DNA of 64,000 nucleotides from Hymenobacter lapidiphilus (GTDB lineage: Bacteria; Bacteroidota; Bacteroidia; Cytophagales; Hymenobacteraceae), in contig NZ_JABKAU010000009.1 of NCBI RefSeq assembly GCF_013377885.1, positions 62,001-126,000 on the forward strand, written 5' to 3'. The notes below the pieces were generated by a model that saw nothing but the letters and a program-made list of their open reading frames with translations, was not told the origin of the DNA and ran no database searches. Made by a program: the position numbers and the translations under genes. This document shows positions 55,035-63,714 of the stretch, piece after piece (position 1 is the first letter of the stretch; each line of letters starts with the position of its first letter).

Positions 55035-56840
55035 ATGCTTTACCTGCTCCCCCTGTTGCTGGCTGTGTTGCTTACCGTACTGGCTGTGCGCCGGGCCGAT
55101 ACGCGGCGGCGGGGGCTGCGCGTGGCGGCCGGGCTGCTGGCCGCGGCCGGGCTGGCGTTGGCCGCCCTGCCACCCACCCGCGCCCGGCCAGCCGCCGCCC
55201 CGGGAGCCACCACGGCCGTGCTGCTCACGCCCGGCTACTCTTCCGACACGCTGACGGCACTGCTGGCTCGCCTCGGGCCGGGTGCCCCGCTGTGGCGCTT
55301 CGCCCCCACCGAAACCGCTGCCGCTCCCGATACGCCCACCTTCCGCAACGCCAGCGCCATCCGGGTACAGCTGCCGGGCCTGCGCCGCCTGCACGTGCTG
55401 GGCCAGGGCTTGCCGGCTGCCGATGCAGCCGCGCTGGCAGGCATAGCGCTGCAAGTCCACGCCGGTGCGCCGCTGACCGGCTTCCGGCAGGCAGCGTGGG
55501 AGGCGCGGCCTACGCTGGGCGAAGTCTGGACGGTGAGCGGCTCGTTTGTGGCAGCCGAAGCCGGGCCGGTGTGGCTGCGGCTGCACGCGGCCGGCACCGT
55601 GCGCGACTCAGTACGGCTGCCGCGGGGCAGCGGGGAGTTCCGGCTGCGCTTTACGCCACGGGTGGCAGGCCGGGCGGTATATGCGCTGGAAGTTCGTGGC
55701 AAGGGCCAGAACCTGGCGCGCGAGCCGGTTCCGGTAGAGGTGCTTGCCGCCGAGCCGTTGCGGGTGCTGTTGCTGACCGCCGCGCCGTCGTTTGAGCTGC
55801 GGTTTCTAAAGAACTACATGGCCGGCCGCCAATACGCAGTGGCTTTGCGCACCGGATTGAGTCGGGGCCTCACCCAAACCGAGTTTCTCAACCTGACCAA
55901 CCCGCCTGCCTTGGGCAACCTTACCCCGGCCCTACTCGGCCGTTTCGATGTAGTGCTGGCCGATGCGGCCACACTGGCCAGCTTCGGCGGGGCCGAAACG
56001 GCGGCGTTGCGCGCGGCCATTGCCAATGGCACTACCGGCCTGCTGCTGCTGGCCGACTCGCCCACGCTACCCCGCCAGCTACCCGGCGGCGCGGCCTTTG
56101 GGTTGCAGGCGCGCCCGGCCGCCGCTGCCGCTATGGCCCAACAGTTGCGCTGGCCCGAAGCTCCGGCCGGCGCCACGGCACTGGTACCGGCCACGTTGCG
56201 ACCCACCGCAGGCCTGCGGCCCCTCGTCAGCCTCGGCACAGGCGGGCAGGCAGTTGCGGCGGCACGGCGGCTGGGGCTTGGCACGGTGGCGGTGAGTACA
56301 ATCAGCGAAACGTTTCCGTGGCAGCTAAGCGGGCAAGCAGCAGTATACGAGGCCTACTGGAGCCGCCTGCTCGGGGCCATTCGCCCGCCCCGGCCCGCCG
56401 CGCTTAGCATCGCGCCACTCAGCCACTGGCCCCGGCCCAACGCGCCGCTGGAACTGCGCGCCACCGGTGCGACTACGGGCCCGCTTACTATTACCGAACC
56501 CACCGGCACAGCCGTATCGGCCACCCTGCGCCCCGACGCCCAGGTACCCGAGTGGAGCACTGCTACCTACTGGCCAACAGTGGCTGGCTGGCACGAAGCC
56601 CGGACAGGCGCGGCGCGGCAGTGGTTTTATGTGTACGCCCCCGGCCAATGGCGCGGGCCCGGGCAGCCGCAGTGGCAGCTGGCTGCCGCAACGGCTACGG
56701 CCGCCCCGGCCACAGCCGTTGCAACAGTGGAAAGCCTGGGCGCTGGCGGTACGGCTGGGCGCGAAGCCTGGCCCCGCTGGTGGGGCTACGTTTTGGTGGT
56801 GGTGGGCGCAGGCATGCTCTGGCTGGAGGAGAAGCTGTAG
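55035..56840 (+). CDS. Membrane-anchored protein closing the MoxR/BatA cluster
   Basis: 601-residue protein. Two N-terminal helices (about residues 3-18 and 28-46) and a C-terminal helix ending GYVLVVVGAGMLWLEEKL. The large soluble part contains a stretch like a class I glutamine-amidotransferase-type sandwich (LRVLLLTAAPSFELRFLKNY, FDVVLADAATLASFGGAETA, GLLLLADSP), as in the BatA-associated proteins of MoxR loci, and Ig-like strands before and after. No Cys-His-Glu triad, so it is probably non-catalytic. Last gene of the cluster, about 50 bases past the palindrome. Confidence 0.7.
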   Translation: MLYLLPLLLAVLLTVLAVRRADTRRRGLRVAAGLLAAAGLALAALPPTRARPAAAPGATTAVLLTPGYSSDTLTALLARLGPGAPLWRFAPTETAAAPDTPTFRNASAIRVQLPGLRRLHVLGQGLPAADAAALAGIALQVHAGAPLTGFRQAAWEARPTLGEVWTVSGSFVAAEAGPVWLRLHAAGTVRDSVRLPRGSGEFRLRFTPRVAGRAVYALEVRGKGQNLAREPVPVEVLAAEPLRVLLLTAAPSFELRFLKNYMAGRQYAVALRTGLSRGLTQTEFLNLTNPPALGNLTPALLGRFDVVLADAATLASFGGAETAALRAAIANGTTGLLLLADSPTLPRQLPGGAAFGLQARPAAAAAMAQQLRWPEAPAGATALVPATLRPTAGLRPLVSLGTGGQAVAAARRLGLGTVAVSTISETFPWQLSGQAAVYEAYWSRLLGAIRPPRPAALSIAPLSHWPRPNAPLELRATGATTGPLTITEPTGTAVSATLRPDAQVPEWSTATYWPTVAGWHEARTGAARQWFYVYAPGQWRGPGQPQWQLAAATATAAPATAVATVESLGAGGTAGREAWPRWWGYVLVVVGAGMLWLEEKL

Positions 56841-56941
56841 CGCAGCAGCCACCCATTCACTATCTGTCTGACAGTCAGCTTATGGCTACACAACCGAGCT
56901 AAGTCCTGCAGTTGAACCCTATCTTACAGCCCGTTTCGGCC

Positions 56942-56981
56942 AAAAAACAGCCCGGGCCCCGCACTAGCGAAACCCGGGCTG
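56942..56981 (-). terminator. Terminator of the Thr-rich lipoprotein gene
   Basis: 9-bp perfect stem CAGCCCGGG (56948-56956 with 56973-56981), followed on the - strand by a T-run. Placed 34 bases after the end of that gene. Confidence 0.8.
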
Positions 56982-57014
56982 CTATGGCAAACCGGCGAGG
57001 CCGGTCAGCACTTA

Positions 57015-57260
57015 CTACTTAACTTCCTCCGTCGTGGTGGTGGTCGTGGTGGTCGAAGTAGCCTCCGTGGTTACGGGAGCAGCTTCGGTAGTAACCGGAG
57101 CAACTTCAGTCGTCGTTACCGTCGTGTCCATCGTGGTCGTGGTAGCGTCCATCGTGGTCATGTCGGTGGTAGTGGTGGTTTCAACAGCCTTCTGCTCGCA
57201 CGAAGTGAGGGCGGCGGCGAAAACGGCTACCAGGGCCGAAGCTTTCAGGAAATTTTTCAT
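57015..57260 (-). CDS. Thr-rich small lipoprotein
   Basis: 81-residue lipoprotein. MKNFLKASALVAVFAAALTSC is a clear lipoprotein signal (Cys21). The mature 60 residues are mostly Thr with Glu/Val/Ala, including repeated APVTTEA and several Asp-Thr/Met-Asp-Thr sites. Bacteroidota O-glycosylation uses an Asp-(Ser/Thr)-hydrophobic/Thr rule, which MDTT-type sites fit. A mucin-like glycosylated stalk is plausible but inferred. Divergent from the ECF sigma factor gene. No homologue recognised. Confidence 0.6.
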   Translation of the reverse strand: MKNFLKASALVAVFAAALTSCEQKAVETTTTTDMTTMDATTTTMDTTVTTTEVAPVTTEAAPVTTEATSTTTTTTTTEEVK

Positions 57261-57395
57261 GTTGGGGGTTGGTTGGAAATATATGATCCGAAAAACGCGG
57301 TTCATCCGTAAACCAACCAATAGTAACCCGCTGTCGAAAAATAAATTTTCGGCGGGTTACCCAACCCTCCTCCACGTATTAAGCAACAAAAGCGA

Positions 57396-57977
57396 ATGGG
57401 TAAGGGTCAACCTTCCTACACCGATGAGGAGTTCGTGGCGGCCATCCGCCGCGACGACGACCGGGCGCTGGCCCAGCTCTACCGGCTGCATTTTCCCATG
57501 ATTTCGCACTACGTGCTGCAAAACAGCGGCACCGACGACGAAGCCAAGGACGTGTACCAGGAGGGCGTAATGGTATTCTATGAGAAGGTCCGCGACGGCT
57601 CCCTGGAGCTCAGCTGCCAGATCAAGACCTACCTCTACGCCGTGTGCCGCCGCCTGTGGCTCAAGCGACTCGCCGAGAAAACCCGCTTCGGCGGCCGCCT
57701 CGACGACCATGAGCCCTTCCTGGAAACCGGTGCCGAGGCCGACTTGGAACGGGCCGAGGAAAAGGAACGGCAGTTGGGCACTATGGCCCAGTCGCTCGAC
57801 CTGATTGGGGAGCCCTGCCGCTCGCTGCTCGAAGGCTTTTACCTGCTCGACAAGTCGATGCAGCAATTAACGGACGAGTTTGGCTACACCAACGCCGACA
57901 ACGCCAAAAACCAGAAATACAAGTGTTTGGTACGCCTGAAAAAGCTCTTTTTCAATCAGTACCAGGAATCTAATTAG
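57396..57977 (+). CDS. ECF-type RNA polymerase sigma factor
   Basis: 193-residue group 4 sigma factor. Region 2: FVAAIRRDDDRALAQLYRLH, DEAKDVYQEGVMVFYEKV, IKTYLYAVCRRLWLKRL. Region 4: LDLIGEPCRSLLEGFYLL and QQLTDEFGYTNADNAKNQKY with a helix-turn-helix. No anti-sigma gene of usual form is next to it; instead the next gene is a membrane protease with a small cytosolic N-terminal domain. Likely responds to an envelope signal. Start at ATG 57396. Confidence 0.9.
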   Translation: MGKGQPSYTDEEFVAAIRRDDDRALAQLYRLHFPMISHYVLQNSGTDDEAKDVYQEGVMVFYEKVRDGSLELSCQIKTYLYAVCRRLWLKRLAEKTRFGGRLDDHEPFLETGAEADLERAEEKERQLGTMAQSLDLIGEPCRSLLEGFYLLDKSMQQLTDEFGYTNADNAKNQKYKCLVRLKKLFFNQYQESN

Positions 57978-58123
57978 TGCTTAGAACCTAGTTTTTAGTG
58001 TTTAGGCCGTAGGATGCAACCGGACAGTTTTCAGGGTTTTCCTGATAATTCCGCTAAGCACCACGAACGACACACGAGGTCCTATCAAATAAGCGCTAAC
58101 CACGAGGCTCTAAGCTGTACATA

Positions 58124-59320
58124 ATGAAAACCGAAGCCGACTATTACGCCTTATTCGAAGCCTACCGCGCTGGCGGACTGGCAGATGCGGAACGCACGGC
58201 CCTGGAGCACCGCCTGGCCGCCGACCCCGCGCTGGCTCAGCGCCTGAACGAATTTGAGGAACTGACCGGCACGCTGACCGCCTATGGGCGGCGCCGGGCA
58301 CTGCGCCAGCGCCTGGCGGCCATCCATGCCGATATGGTGACCGAGCAGGCTCCTCGCCTCGATTTGGCCAAAGTGGCCGAGCAGGACGAGCGGGGCGAGC
58401 AGTTTGCCTCCGGCCAGGCGCCGCGGCCCATGCTGCGTATTTCGCGCACCGAGCAGAAGCTGCGCGCCTTCTGGCAGGGCCACCGCGCCACCATGATGGT
58501 GGCCGCCGCCGTGGCCGTGCTGGCCGTGTTCACTACGCTGCTGGGCCTGGAAATGTACCGTACCTCGCAGCAAAGCACCTCCTCGCGCTACGGCTACACC
58601 ATGCTGCGCCGCGAAGTGGAGCGCATCAAGCGCGACCAGCGCAGCATGAACCGCGTCATCACCCAGATAGATGCAGCCGCGCCCACCGAGCGCCTTAACC
58701 CCGGCAAGTTCAGCGGCACGGGCTTCGCCCTGACCGCCGACGGCTACCTCGTAACCAGCTACCACGTTATTCAGGGGGCCGATTCGCTGCTGATTGAGAA
58801 CAGCGCCCGCCAGCGCTTCCGCGCCGAGCCGGTGTTTACCGATGTGGCCCACGACCTGGCCATTCTGCAGATTACTGACAAGGATTTCACTGGGTTCGGC
58901 CGCTTGCCTTACGCTTTCAAGCGGGGCCAGTCGGAGTTGGGCGAGAAGGTATATACCCTTGGCTATCCGCGTGAAGACCTGGTATTCAACGACGGCTCGC
59001 TGAGCGCCCGCTCGGGTTTCGAAGGCGACACGGGCTTCTACCAGGTAAGCATTCCGGTGAACCCCGGCAACTCGGGCGGCCCGCTGCTTGATGACCGTGG
59101 CAACCTGATTGGGGTGGTAAGCGGCCGGCAGATGGACGTGCAGAGCGCCGCCTTCGCCACCAAATCGTCGTATCTGATGCGGCTGGTAGACTCGCTGAGC
59201 GCCGCCGGTGCGGGCAAACCCTACAACCTGCCGCGCTACAACCAGCTCGGCGGCAACACCCGCCCCCAGCAAATCCGCAAGCTCCAGGACTATGTGTTCG
59301 TGGTAAAGGTGTACGAATAA
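58124..59320 (+). CDS. Membrane-anchored HtrA-like serine protease with cytosolic N-terminal domain
   Basis: 398-residue protein. Residues 1-70 form a helical cytosolic domain of the anti-sigma-like type (LADAERTALEHRLAADPALA). A single membrane helix lies at about 123-143 (MMVAAAVAVLAVFTTLLGLE), then a linker (about 145-190). A trypsin-like domain follows, with a complete triad: His214 (TSYHVI), Asp244 (DVAHDLAIL), Ser317 (PGNSGGPL). No PDZ domain is apparent. It follows the sigma factor by about 145 bases on the same strand. Family: periplasmic DegS/HtrA-like. The anti-sigma reading of the N-terminus is inference. Confidence 0.85.
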   Translation: MKTEADYYALFEAYRAGGLADAERTALEHRLAADPALAQRLNEFEELTGTLTAYGRRRALRQRLAAIHADMVTEQAPRLDLAKVAEQDERGEQFASGQAPRPMLRISRTEQKLRAFWQGHRATMMVAAAVAVLAVFTTLLGLEMYRTSQQSTSSRYGYTMLRREVERIKRDQRSMNRVITQIDAAAPTERLNPGKFSGTGFALTADGYLVTSYHVIQGADSLLIENSARQRFRAEPVFTDVAHDLAILQITDKDFTGFGRLPYAFKRGQSELGEKVYTLGYPREDLVFNDGSLSARSGFEGDTGFYQVSIPVNPGNSGGPLLDDRGNLIGVVSGRQMDVQSAAFATKSSYLMRLVDSLSAAGAGKPYNLPRYNQLGGNTRPQQIRKLQDYVFVVKVYE

Positions 59321-59346
59321 GCACCTGGCAGCAAGCCAATCGTCTT

Positions 59347-59377
59347 AGCCCTACTGCTTCAGCGGTAGGGCTTTTTT
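59347..59377 (+). terminator. Terminator after the HtrA-like gene
   Basis: 8-bp stem AGCCCTAC/GTAGGGCT (59347-59354 with 59365-59372) followed by six T. Confidence 0.8.
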
Positions 59378-59591
59378 GTGCGCTTCGCTGAATTCGGACC
59401 TTGCGCAACTCATTAGCATTCAAAATTTTACAGCATTATACCTAGGGCAATCTGCAGCGCGCCAAGAAAATTATACTATATTCTGTATTTGCCATTAAAC
59501 CCGGGGCCCGGCCGCTTGTCTGTTAGCTACTTAATTCGCTTCTTCACAGCCGCTTACTCCGTTCTTTCTTTTTCACTAATCCGCCCACCTT

Positions 59592-61334
59592 ATGGACCGC
59601 CGCGCCTTTCTTCGCAAACCTGTGGCCGGCCCCGTGGCTGTGGCCAAGCCGGCGGACTTCCCCGCAATCCAGACCATACCAGGCGCGGCTTCCGGTGAGG
59701 AAGAAACCGTCAGCAAATTCGCCAACCGTGCGCTGCCCGATACGGCCCGCCCTACCGGCACACTGGCGCCCTACACCGGCCCTTGGGGTGCGACGCAGGC
59801 GGCCCACCTGCTGCGGCGCGCCACCTTCGGGCCCACCCGGCCCGAAATTCTGGCGGCGGCCGGCAAGTCGCTGAGCCAGGTGCTGGATGGGTTACTGACC
59901 GTGCCAGCCACCCCCGCGCCGCCCGTGAATGGCTTTGCCAACGATACGAGCGTGCCGATGGGCCAAAGCTGGGTAACAGCCCCTTTCAACAACGACTTTG
60001 AGTTCTGGCGGCTACGGAGCCTGCGCGCCTGGTGGGTGGGGCAGCAGCTGCAGAGCCCGACGCTGACGGAGAAGATGACCCTGTTTTGGCACAACCACTT
60101 CGTGGCCGAGTTCGACGACGTGTTTGAGAGCCGTTACGCCTACCGCTACGTGGCCCTGCTACGCCGCTCGGCCCTAGGCGACATCAGGCAGTTGGCCAAA
60201 GATGTGACCGTGGAGCCGATGATGCTGCGCTACCTGGGCGGCAACCAGAACCGGGTCGGCGCACCTAACGAAAACTACGGCCGCGAGCTGCTGGAGCTAT
60301 TTACCGTGGGCAAAGGCCCGCTGATAGGCGCCGGCAACTACACCACCTACACCGAATCCGACGTGCAAGCCGCTGCCAAAGTGCTCACCGGCTGGCGCGA
60401 CTCGCAAACCGACATCAACGGCTACTATACCGACTCGCGCCACGACAAAACAACCAAGCAGTTCAGCGCTGCCTTCGGCAACAAAACCATTGCCGACCAG
60501 GGAGCCCAAGAGTACAAGGCGCTGGTGGATCTGGTATTCGAGCAGCCCAGCACGGCCCTGTTTCTGGTGCGCAAGCTCTACCGCTGGTTTGTGTACTACG
60601 TGATTGATGCCGACACCGAGCAGGCCATCATTCAGCCCCTGGCGGCCGAGTTGCGGCAAAACGGCTACAACGTGGCCCCGGTGCTGCGCCGACTGCTGGG
60701 CAGCCAGCACTTTTTTGATGAGCAAAGCGTGGGCTGCGTGATTAAAAGCCCGCTCGATGCCGTGCTGAGTGCTGCCCGCCAGCTGCCCGTGAGTATGCCG
60801 CCGGCCACCAATGTGCTGGCCCAGTACGGTGTGTGGGACTGGCTCGTGGACCGTGCCACCGTGATGCAGCAGAAGCTCGGCGACCCGCCCAACGTGGCTG
60901 GCTGGCCCGCCTATTGGCAGACGCCCGAGTTCTACGAAATGTGGATAAACGCCGTGACGCTGCCCCGGCGCAATCAGTACACCGACCAGCTGATTGATGT
61001 TCGGGGCTACACGCGCTACTACACCGGTGGCAACTACCGGCTGCTCACCGACATCGTAGGCTGGGTGCAGGCCCTGCCCACCGCCACCGCCGCCGACCCT
61101 AACCTACTGGTAAAGGAGCTGGCGCGGCTGCTGGTACCCGTGGAGCTGACGGCCAGCCAGCTGGCTTTCCTCAACGACACGCTCATTCCGGGCCTGCCCG
61201 ATTTCGAGTGGACCGTGGAGTGGAACGACTACCTGGCGGCCCCCACCAACGCCACCAAGAAAGCGGCCGTCGATACCAAGCTTCGCGCCCTCACCCGGCA
61301 GCTGATGGGTTTGGCCGAATACCACATTTCGTAG
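59592..61334 (+). CDS. DUF1800 family protein
   Basis: 580-residue protein of the DUF1800 family, often paired with DUF1501. Blocks: AAHLLRRATFGPTRPEI, MTLFWHNHFV, NENYGRELLELFTVG, ESDVQAAAKVLTGWR, FLVRKLYRWFVYYVIDAD, LGDPPNVAGWPAYWQTPEFY. N-terminal MDRRAFLRK resembles a twin-arginine n-region, but no hydrophobic h-region follows, so export by Tat is doubtful. Function not established. The partner DUF1501 gene follows after a palindromic repeat; the two are probably a unit. Confidence 0.88.
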   Translation: MDRRAFLRKPVAGPVAVAKPADFPAIQTIPGAASGEEETVSKFANRALPDTARPTGTLAPYTGPWGATQAAHLLRRATFGPTRPEILAAAGKSLSQVLDGLLTVPATPAPPVNGFANDTSVPMGQSWVTAPFNNDFEFWRLRSLRAWWVGQQLQSPTLTEKMTLFWHNHFVAEFDDVFESRYAYRYVALLRRSALGDIRQLAKDVTVEPMMLRYLGGNQNRVGAPNENYGRELLELFTVGKGPLIGAGNYTTYTESDVQAAAKVLTGWRDSQTDINGYYTDSRHDKTTKQFSAAFGNKTIADQGAQEYKALVDLVFEQPSTALFLVRKLYRWFVYYVIDADTEQAIIQPLAAELRQNGYNVAPVLRRLLGSQHFFDEQSVGCVIKSPLDAVLSAARQLPVSMPPATNVLAQYGVWDWLVDRATVMQQKLGDPPNVAGWPAYWQTPEFYEMWINAVTLPRRNQYTDQLIDVRGYTRYYTGGNYRLLTDIVGWVQALPTATAADPNLLVKELARLLVPVELTASQLAFLNDTLIPGLPDFEWTVEWNDYLAAPTNATKKAAVDTKLRALTRQLMGLAEYHIS

Positions 61335-61351
61335 GGAGTTACAGATAAAGT

Positions 61352-61442
61352 CTGTCATCCTGAGCAGCGCTCAGGACCTGGTGAGAAGCTAACATCAAAC
61401 AATACCTTCTCACCAGGTCCTTCGCGCTGCTCAGGATGACAG
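61352..61442. repeat. Palindromic element, GTCATCCTGAGC variant
   Basis: 37-base arms (61352-61388 and 61406-61442) with TGTCATCCTGAGCAGCGCTC on the left and mirrored sequence on the right. A variant of the GTCATGCTGAGC family with a different inner part (AGGACCTGGTGAGAAG). Between the DUF1800 and DUF1501 genes. Confidence 0.88.
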
Positions 61443-61498
61443 AAGCACTGCCCTTCGCACGCCCCTACGTCCGTTCTTCAACCTAATACTCCAGCCCC

Positions 61499-63082
61499 AT
61501 GCAACGCCGACATTTTATTCAGACGACGGCTGCGGCCGCGGTGGTGCCGACGCTGCTCGGTGGCCTGCCCCTGGGGGCCTACGGGTTTTCGCCCGAGCTG
61601 TACGCCCTGACCGGCGGAGCCACCCAGACCGACCGCGTACTGGTGCTGGTGCAGCTGAACGGCGGCAACGACGGCCTCAACACCGTGCTGCCCCTCGACC
61701 AGTATTCGGCCCTGATGAATGCGCGGGCCAACATTGCCATTCCCGAGGCGGCGGCCCTGCGCCTGAGTTCGGCCACCGGCCTGCACCCGGCCATGACGGG
61801 TTTCAAAAACCTGTTCGATAACCAGCAGCTGGGGCTGGTGCAGGCCGTGGGCTACCCCAACCCCAACTTCAGCCACTTCCGGGCCACCGACATCTGGACT
61901 TCGGCTTCCGACTCTAACGTAACTATCACGTCGGGCTGGGCCGGGCGCTACCTCGACGGCGAATTTGCCGGTTATCCCACCGGCTACCCCAGCACCCAGG
62001 ACCCCGATCCGCTGGCTATCAGCATCGGCTCGGTGGTGAGCAACTGCGTGCAGGGCCCCAGCGTGAACATGGGCATGGCCATTGCCAGTACCAGCTCGTT
62101 CTACCAACTGCTCACCGGCTCGGTCGATACGGCCCCCAACACCCCTGCCGGCCACGAAATAACGTTTATCCGGCGCGTGGTGCAGCAAACCCAGGTGTAC
62201 ACCACCGCCATCCAGACGGCGGCGGGCAAAGCTAAAAACCTCTCGGCCCTTTACCCGGCCGCGGGCAAAAACGCGCTGGCCGACCAGCTCAAAATTGTGG
62301 CCCAGCTGGTAGCCGGCGGCCTGCAGACGCGCGTGTACGTGTGCAACCTCGGCGGCTTCGATACCCATGTGAGCCAGGTGGTTGCCGGCTCCCCTACCAC
62401 CGGCACCCACGCCACGCTGCTGGGCAAGGTGTCGGAGGCCATTGCGGCTTTCCAGGATGATTTGGGCCTGTTGCGGGTGCAGGACCGGGTGGTGGGCCTC
62501 ACGTTTTCTGAATTCGGGCGGCGCATCAAGTCCAACTCAGGCAACGGCACCGACCACGGCGCGGCCGCTCCGCTGTTCGTGTTTGGCAGCAGCGTGAACC
62601 CGCGCATCCACGGCACCAACCCGCAGCTACCCGCCAACGCCGCCGTCAACGACCAGGTGCCGATGCAGTTCGATTTCCGGGCCATCTATGCCAGCGTGCT
62701 CAAAGACTGGTTTAAGGTGCCGCAGTCTACGCTGGATGTGCTGCTGCCGTCGGCGGGCGGCGCGTTTCCCTACGTGCCGGTTATCCGGCCCGAAGTGGTG
62801 ACGGGTACCAATCCGGCGAAGCTCAATGTGGCCGGCTTCCGGGTGTGGCCCAACCCTGTGCGCGAGGGCCGGGCTACGGCCGGGTTCGAGGCCCGCGGCG
62901 GCCATGTGCAGGTGCTCGTGCTCGACGCCACTGGCCGCGAAGTGCGCCGCGCCCTCGACCGCACCATGACCGTCGGCCCCCACCAGCTGCCGCTCGATTT
63001 GAGCGGCCTGGCAGCCGGAGCCTACCACTGCCAGGTACGCGAAGGCCTGCGCAGCAGCAGCCTGCTGCTGGCCGTGGAGTAG
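61499..63082 (+). CDS. DUF1501 protein with Tat-like signal and T9SS tail
   Basis: 527-residue protein. N-terminus MQRRHFIQTTAAAAVVPTLL is a twin-arginine-like signal, followed by the DUF1501 core: VLVLVQLNGGNDGLNTVLPL, LGLVQAVGYPNPNFSHFRA, CNLGGFDTHVSQV, VVGLTFSEFGRRIKSNSGNG, TDHGAAAPLFVFGSSV. The core belongs to the alkaline-phosphatase/sulfatase-like superfamily. The C-terminal 75 residues form a type A sorting domain (FRVWPNPVREGRATAGFEAR, GAYHCQVREG). The combination implies Tat export, then type IX secretion. Confidence 0.87.
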   Translation: MQRRHFIQTTAAAAVVPTLLGGLPLGAYGFSPELYALTGGATQTDRVLVLVQLNGGNDGLNTVLPLDQYSALMNARANIAIPEAAALRLSSATGLHPAMTGFKNLFDNQQLGLVQAVGYPNPNFSHFRATDIWTSASDSNVTITSGWAGRYLDGEFAGYPTGYPSTQDPDPLAISIGSVVSNCVQGPSVNMGMAIASTSSFYQLLTGSVDTAPNTPAGHEITFIRRVVQQTQVYTTAIQTAAGKAKNLSALYPAAGKNALADQLKIVAQLVAGGLQTRVYVCNLGGFDTHVSQVVAGSPTTGTHATLLGKVSEAIAAFQDDLGLLRVQDRVVGLTFSEFGRRIKSNSGNGTDHGAAAPLFVFGSSVNPRIHGTNPQLPANAAVNDQVPMQFDFRAIYASVLKDWFKVPQSTLDVLLPSAGGAFPYVPVIRPEVVTGTNPAKLNVAGFRVWPNPVREGRATAGFEARGGHVQVLVLDATGREVRRALDRTMTVGPHQLPLDLSGLAAGAYHCQVREGLRSSSLLLAVE

Positions 63083-63223
63083 GGCTGCTGCCCGGCCAAG
63101 CCCGTCCGTAGCGGTTTCTTTGCAAAACCAAGTATCAAAATCGGCTGATGTGCGTACAGCTTCGAAGGGCAGCCCGCTTGGGCAGCCCCGGACTTTTTTT
63201 ACAGCTGATTCTGCCTTTTTACT

Positions 63224-63484
63224 ATGAGCAACCAACTCTCCACCGAAGTAGAAAAAATTCTACCCGAAGACATCATCAACGCGCTGCAAAGCGGCTACCG
63301 GGTGTTCCGCGGCGAGCAGGAGCATTTCGACGACATGGTAAAGCATGGCAGCTCGCTGCTGCGCAAAATCTCGCAACGCTTTACCCCCGTTCAGATTATT
63401 GTGGGCATTGCTGTGCTGGCCAGCGTGGCCGTTGTTGCCATATCGAAAACGGCTGAAGCCCTCGAAGACCACGATACCCAGTAA
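63224..63484 (+). CDS. Small single-span membrane protein
   Basis: 86-residue protein, MSNQLSTEVEKILPEDIINA, with amphipathic N-terminal helices, a basic patch (LLRKISQRF), one hydrophobic helix (VQIIVGIAVLASVAVVAI) and an acidic tail (ALEDHDTQ). Unrecognised. Followed by a clear terminator. Preceded by a 140-base spacer without other genes. Confidence 0.6.
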   Translation: MSNQLSTEVEKILPEDIINALQSGYRVFRGEQEHFDDMVKHGSSLLRKISQRFTPVQIIVGIAVLASVAVVAISKTAEALEDHDTQ

Positions 63485-63522
63485 CCGCAACAGGCAAGCC
63501 AGCTCCGGTTTGCACCAAAAGC

Positions 63523-63554
63523 AAAGCCTCTTCCCGATGGGAGGAGGCTTTTTT
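63523..63554 (+). terminator. Terminator after the small membrane protein gene
   Basis: 13-bp stem AAAGCCTCTTCCC (63523-63535 with 63539-63551, one G-T pair) and a T-run. Confidence 0.85.
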
Positions 63555-63572
63555 GTGTGGCAAGCCTATAAA

Positions 63573-63620
63573 TATACTTTTATCAATAATATTTTATCCA
63601 TATACTTGCATCAACAATAT
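63573..63620. promoter_or_regulatory. AT-rich direct repeats upstream of the last gene
   Basis: Two 20-base direct repeats TATACTTnnATCAAnAATAT (63573-63592 and 63601-63620), start-to-start 28 bases, with a partial third (AAATACTTGC) at 63621. Possible operator or promoter repeats for the gene at 63715. Confidence 0.4.
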
Positions 63621-63714
63621 AAATACTTGCTTAAAACGCAAGAGCAACAACTACCCACCTGAACTGATCTGGCTGCCGACAACTTAGTATTCCTGCTATT
63701 ACACTTCCTGCCTT

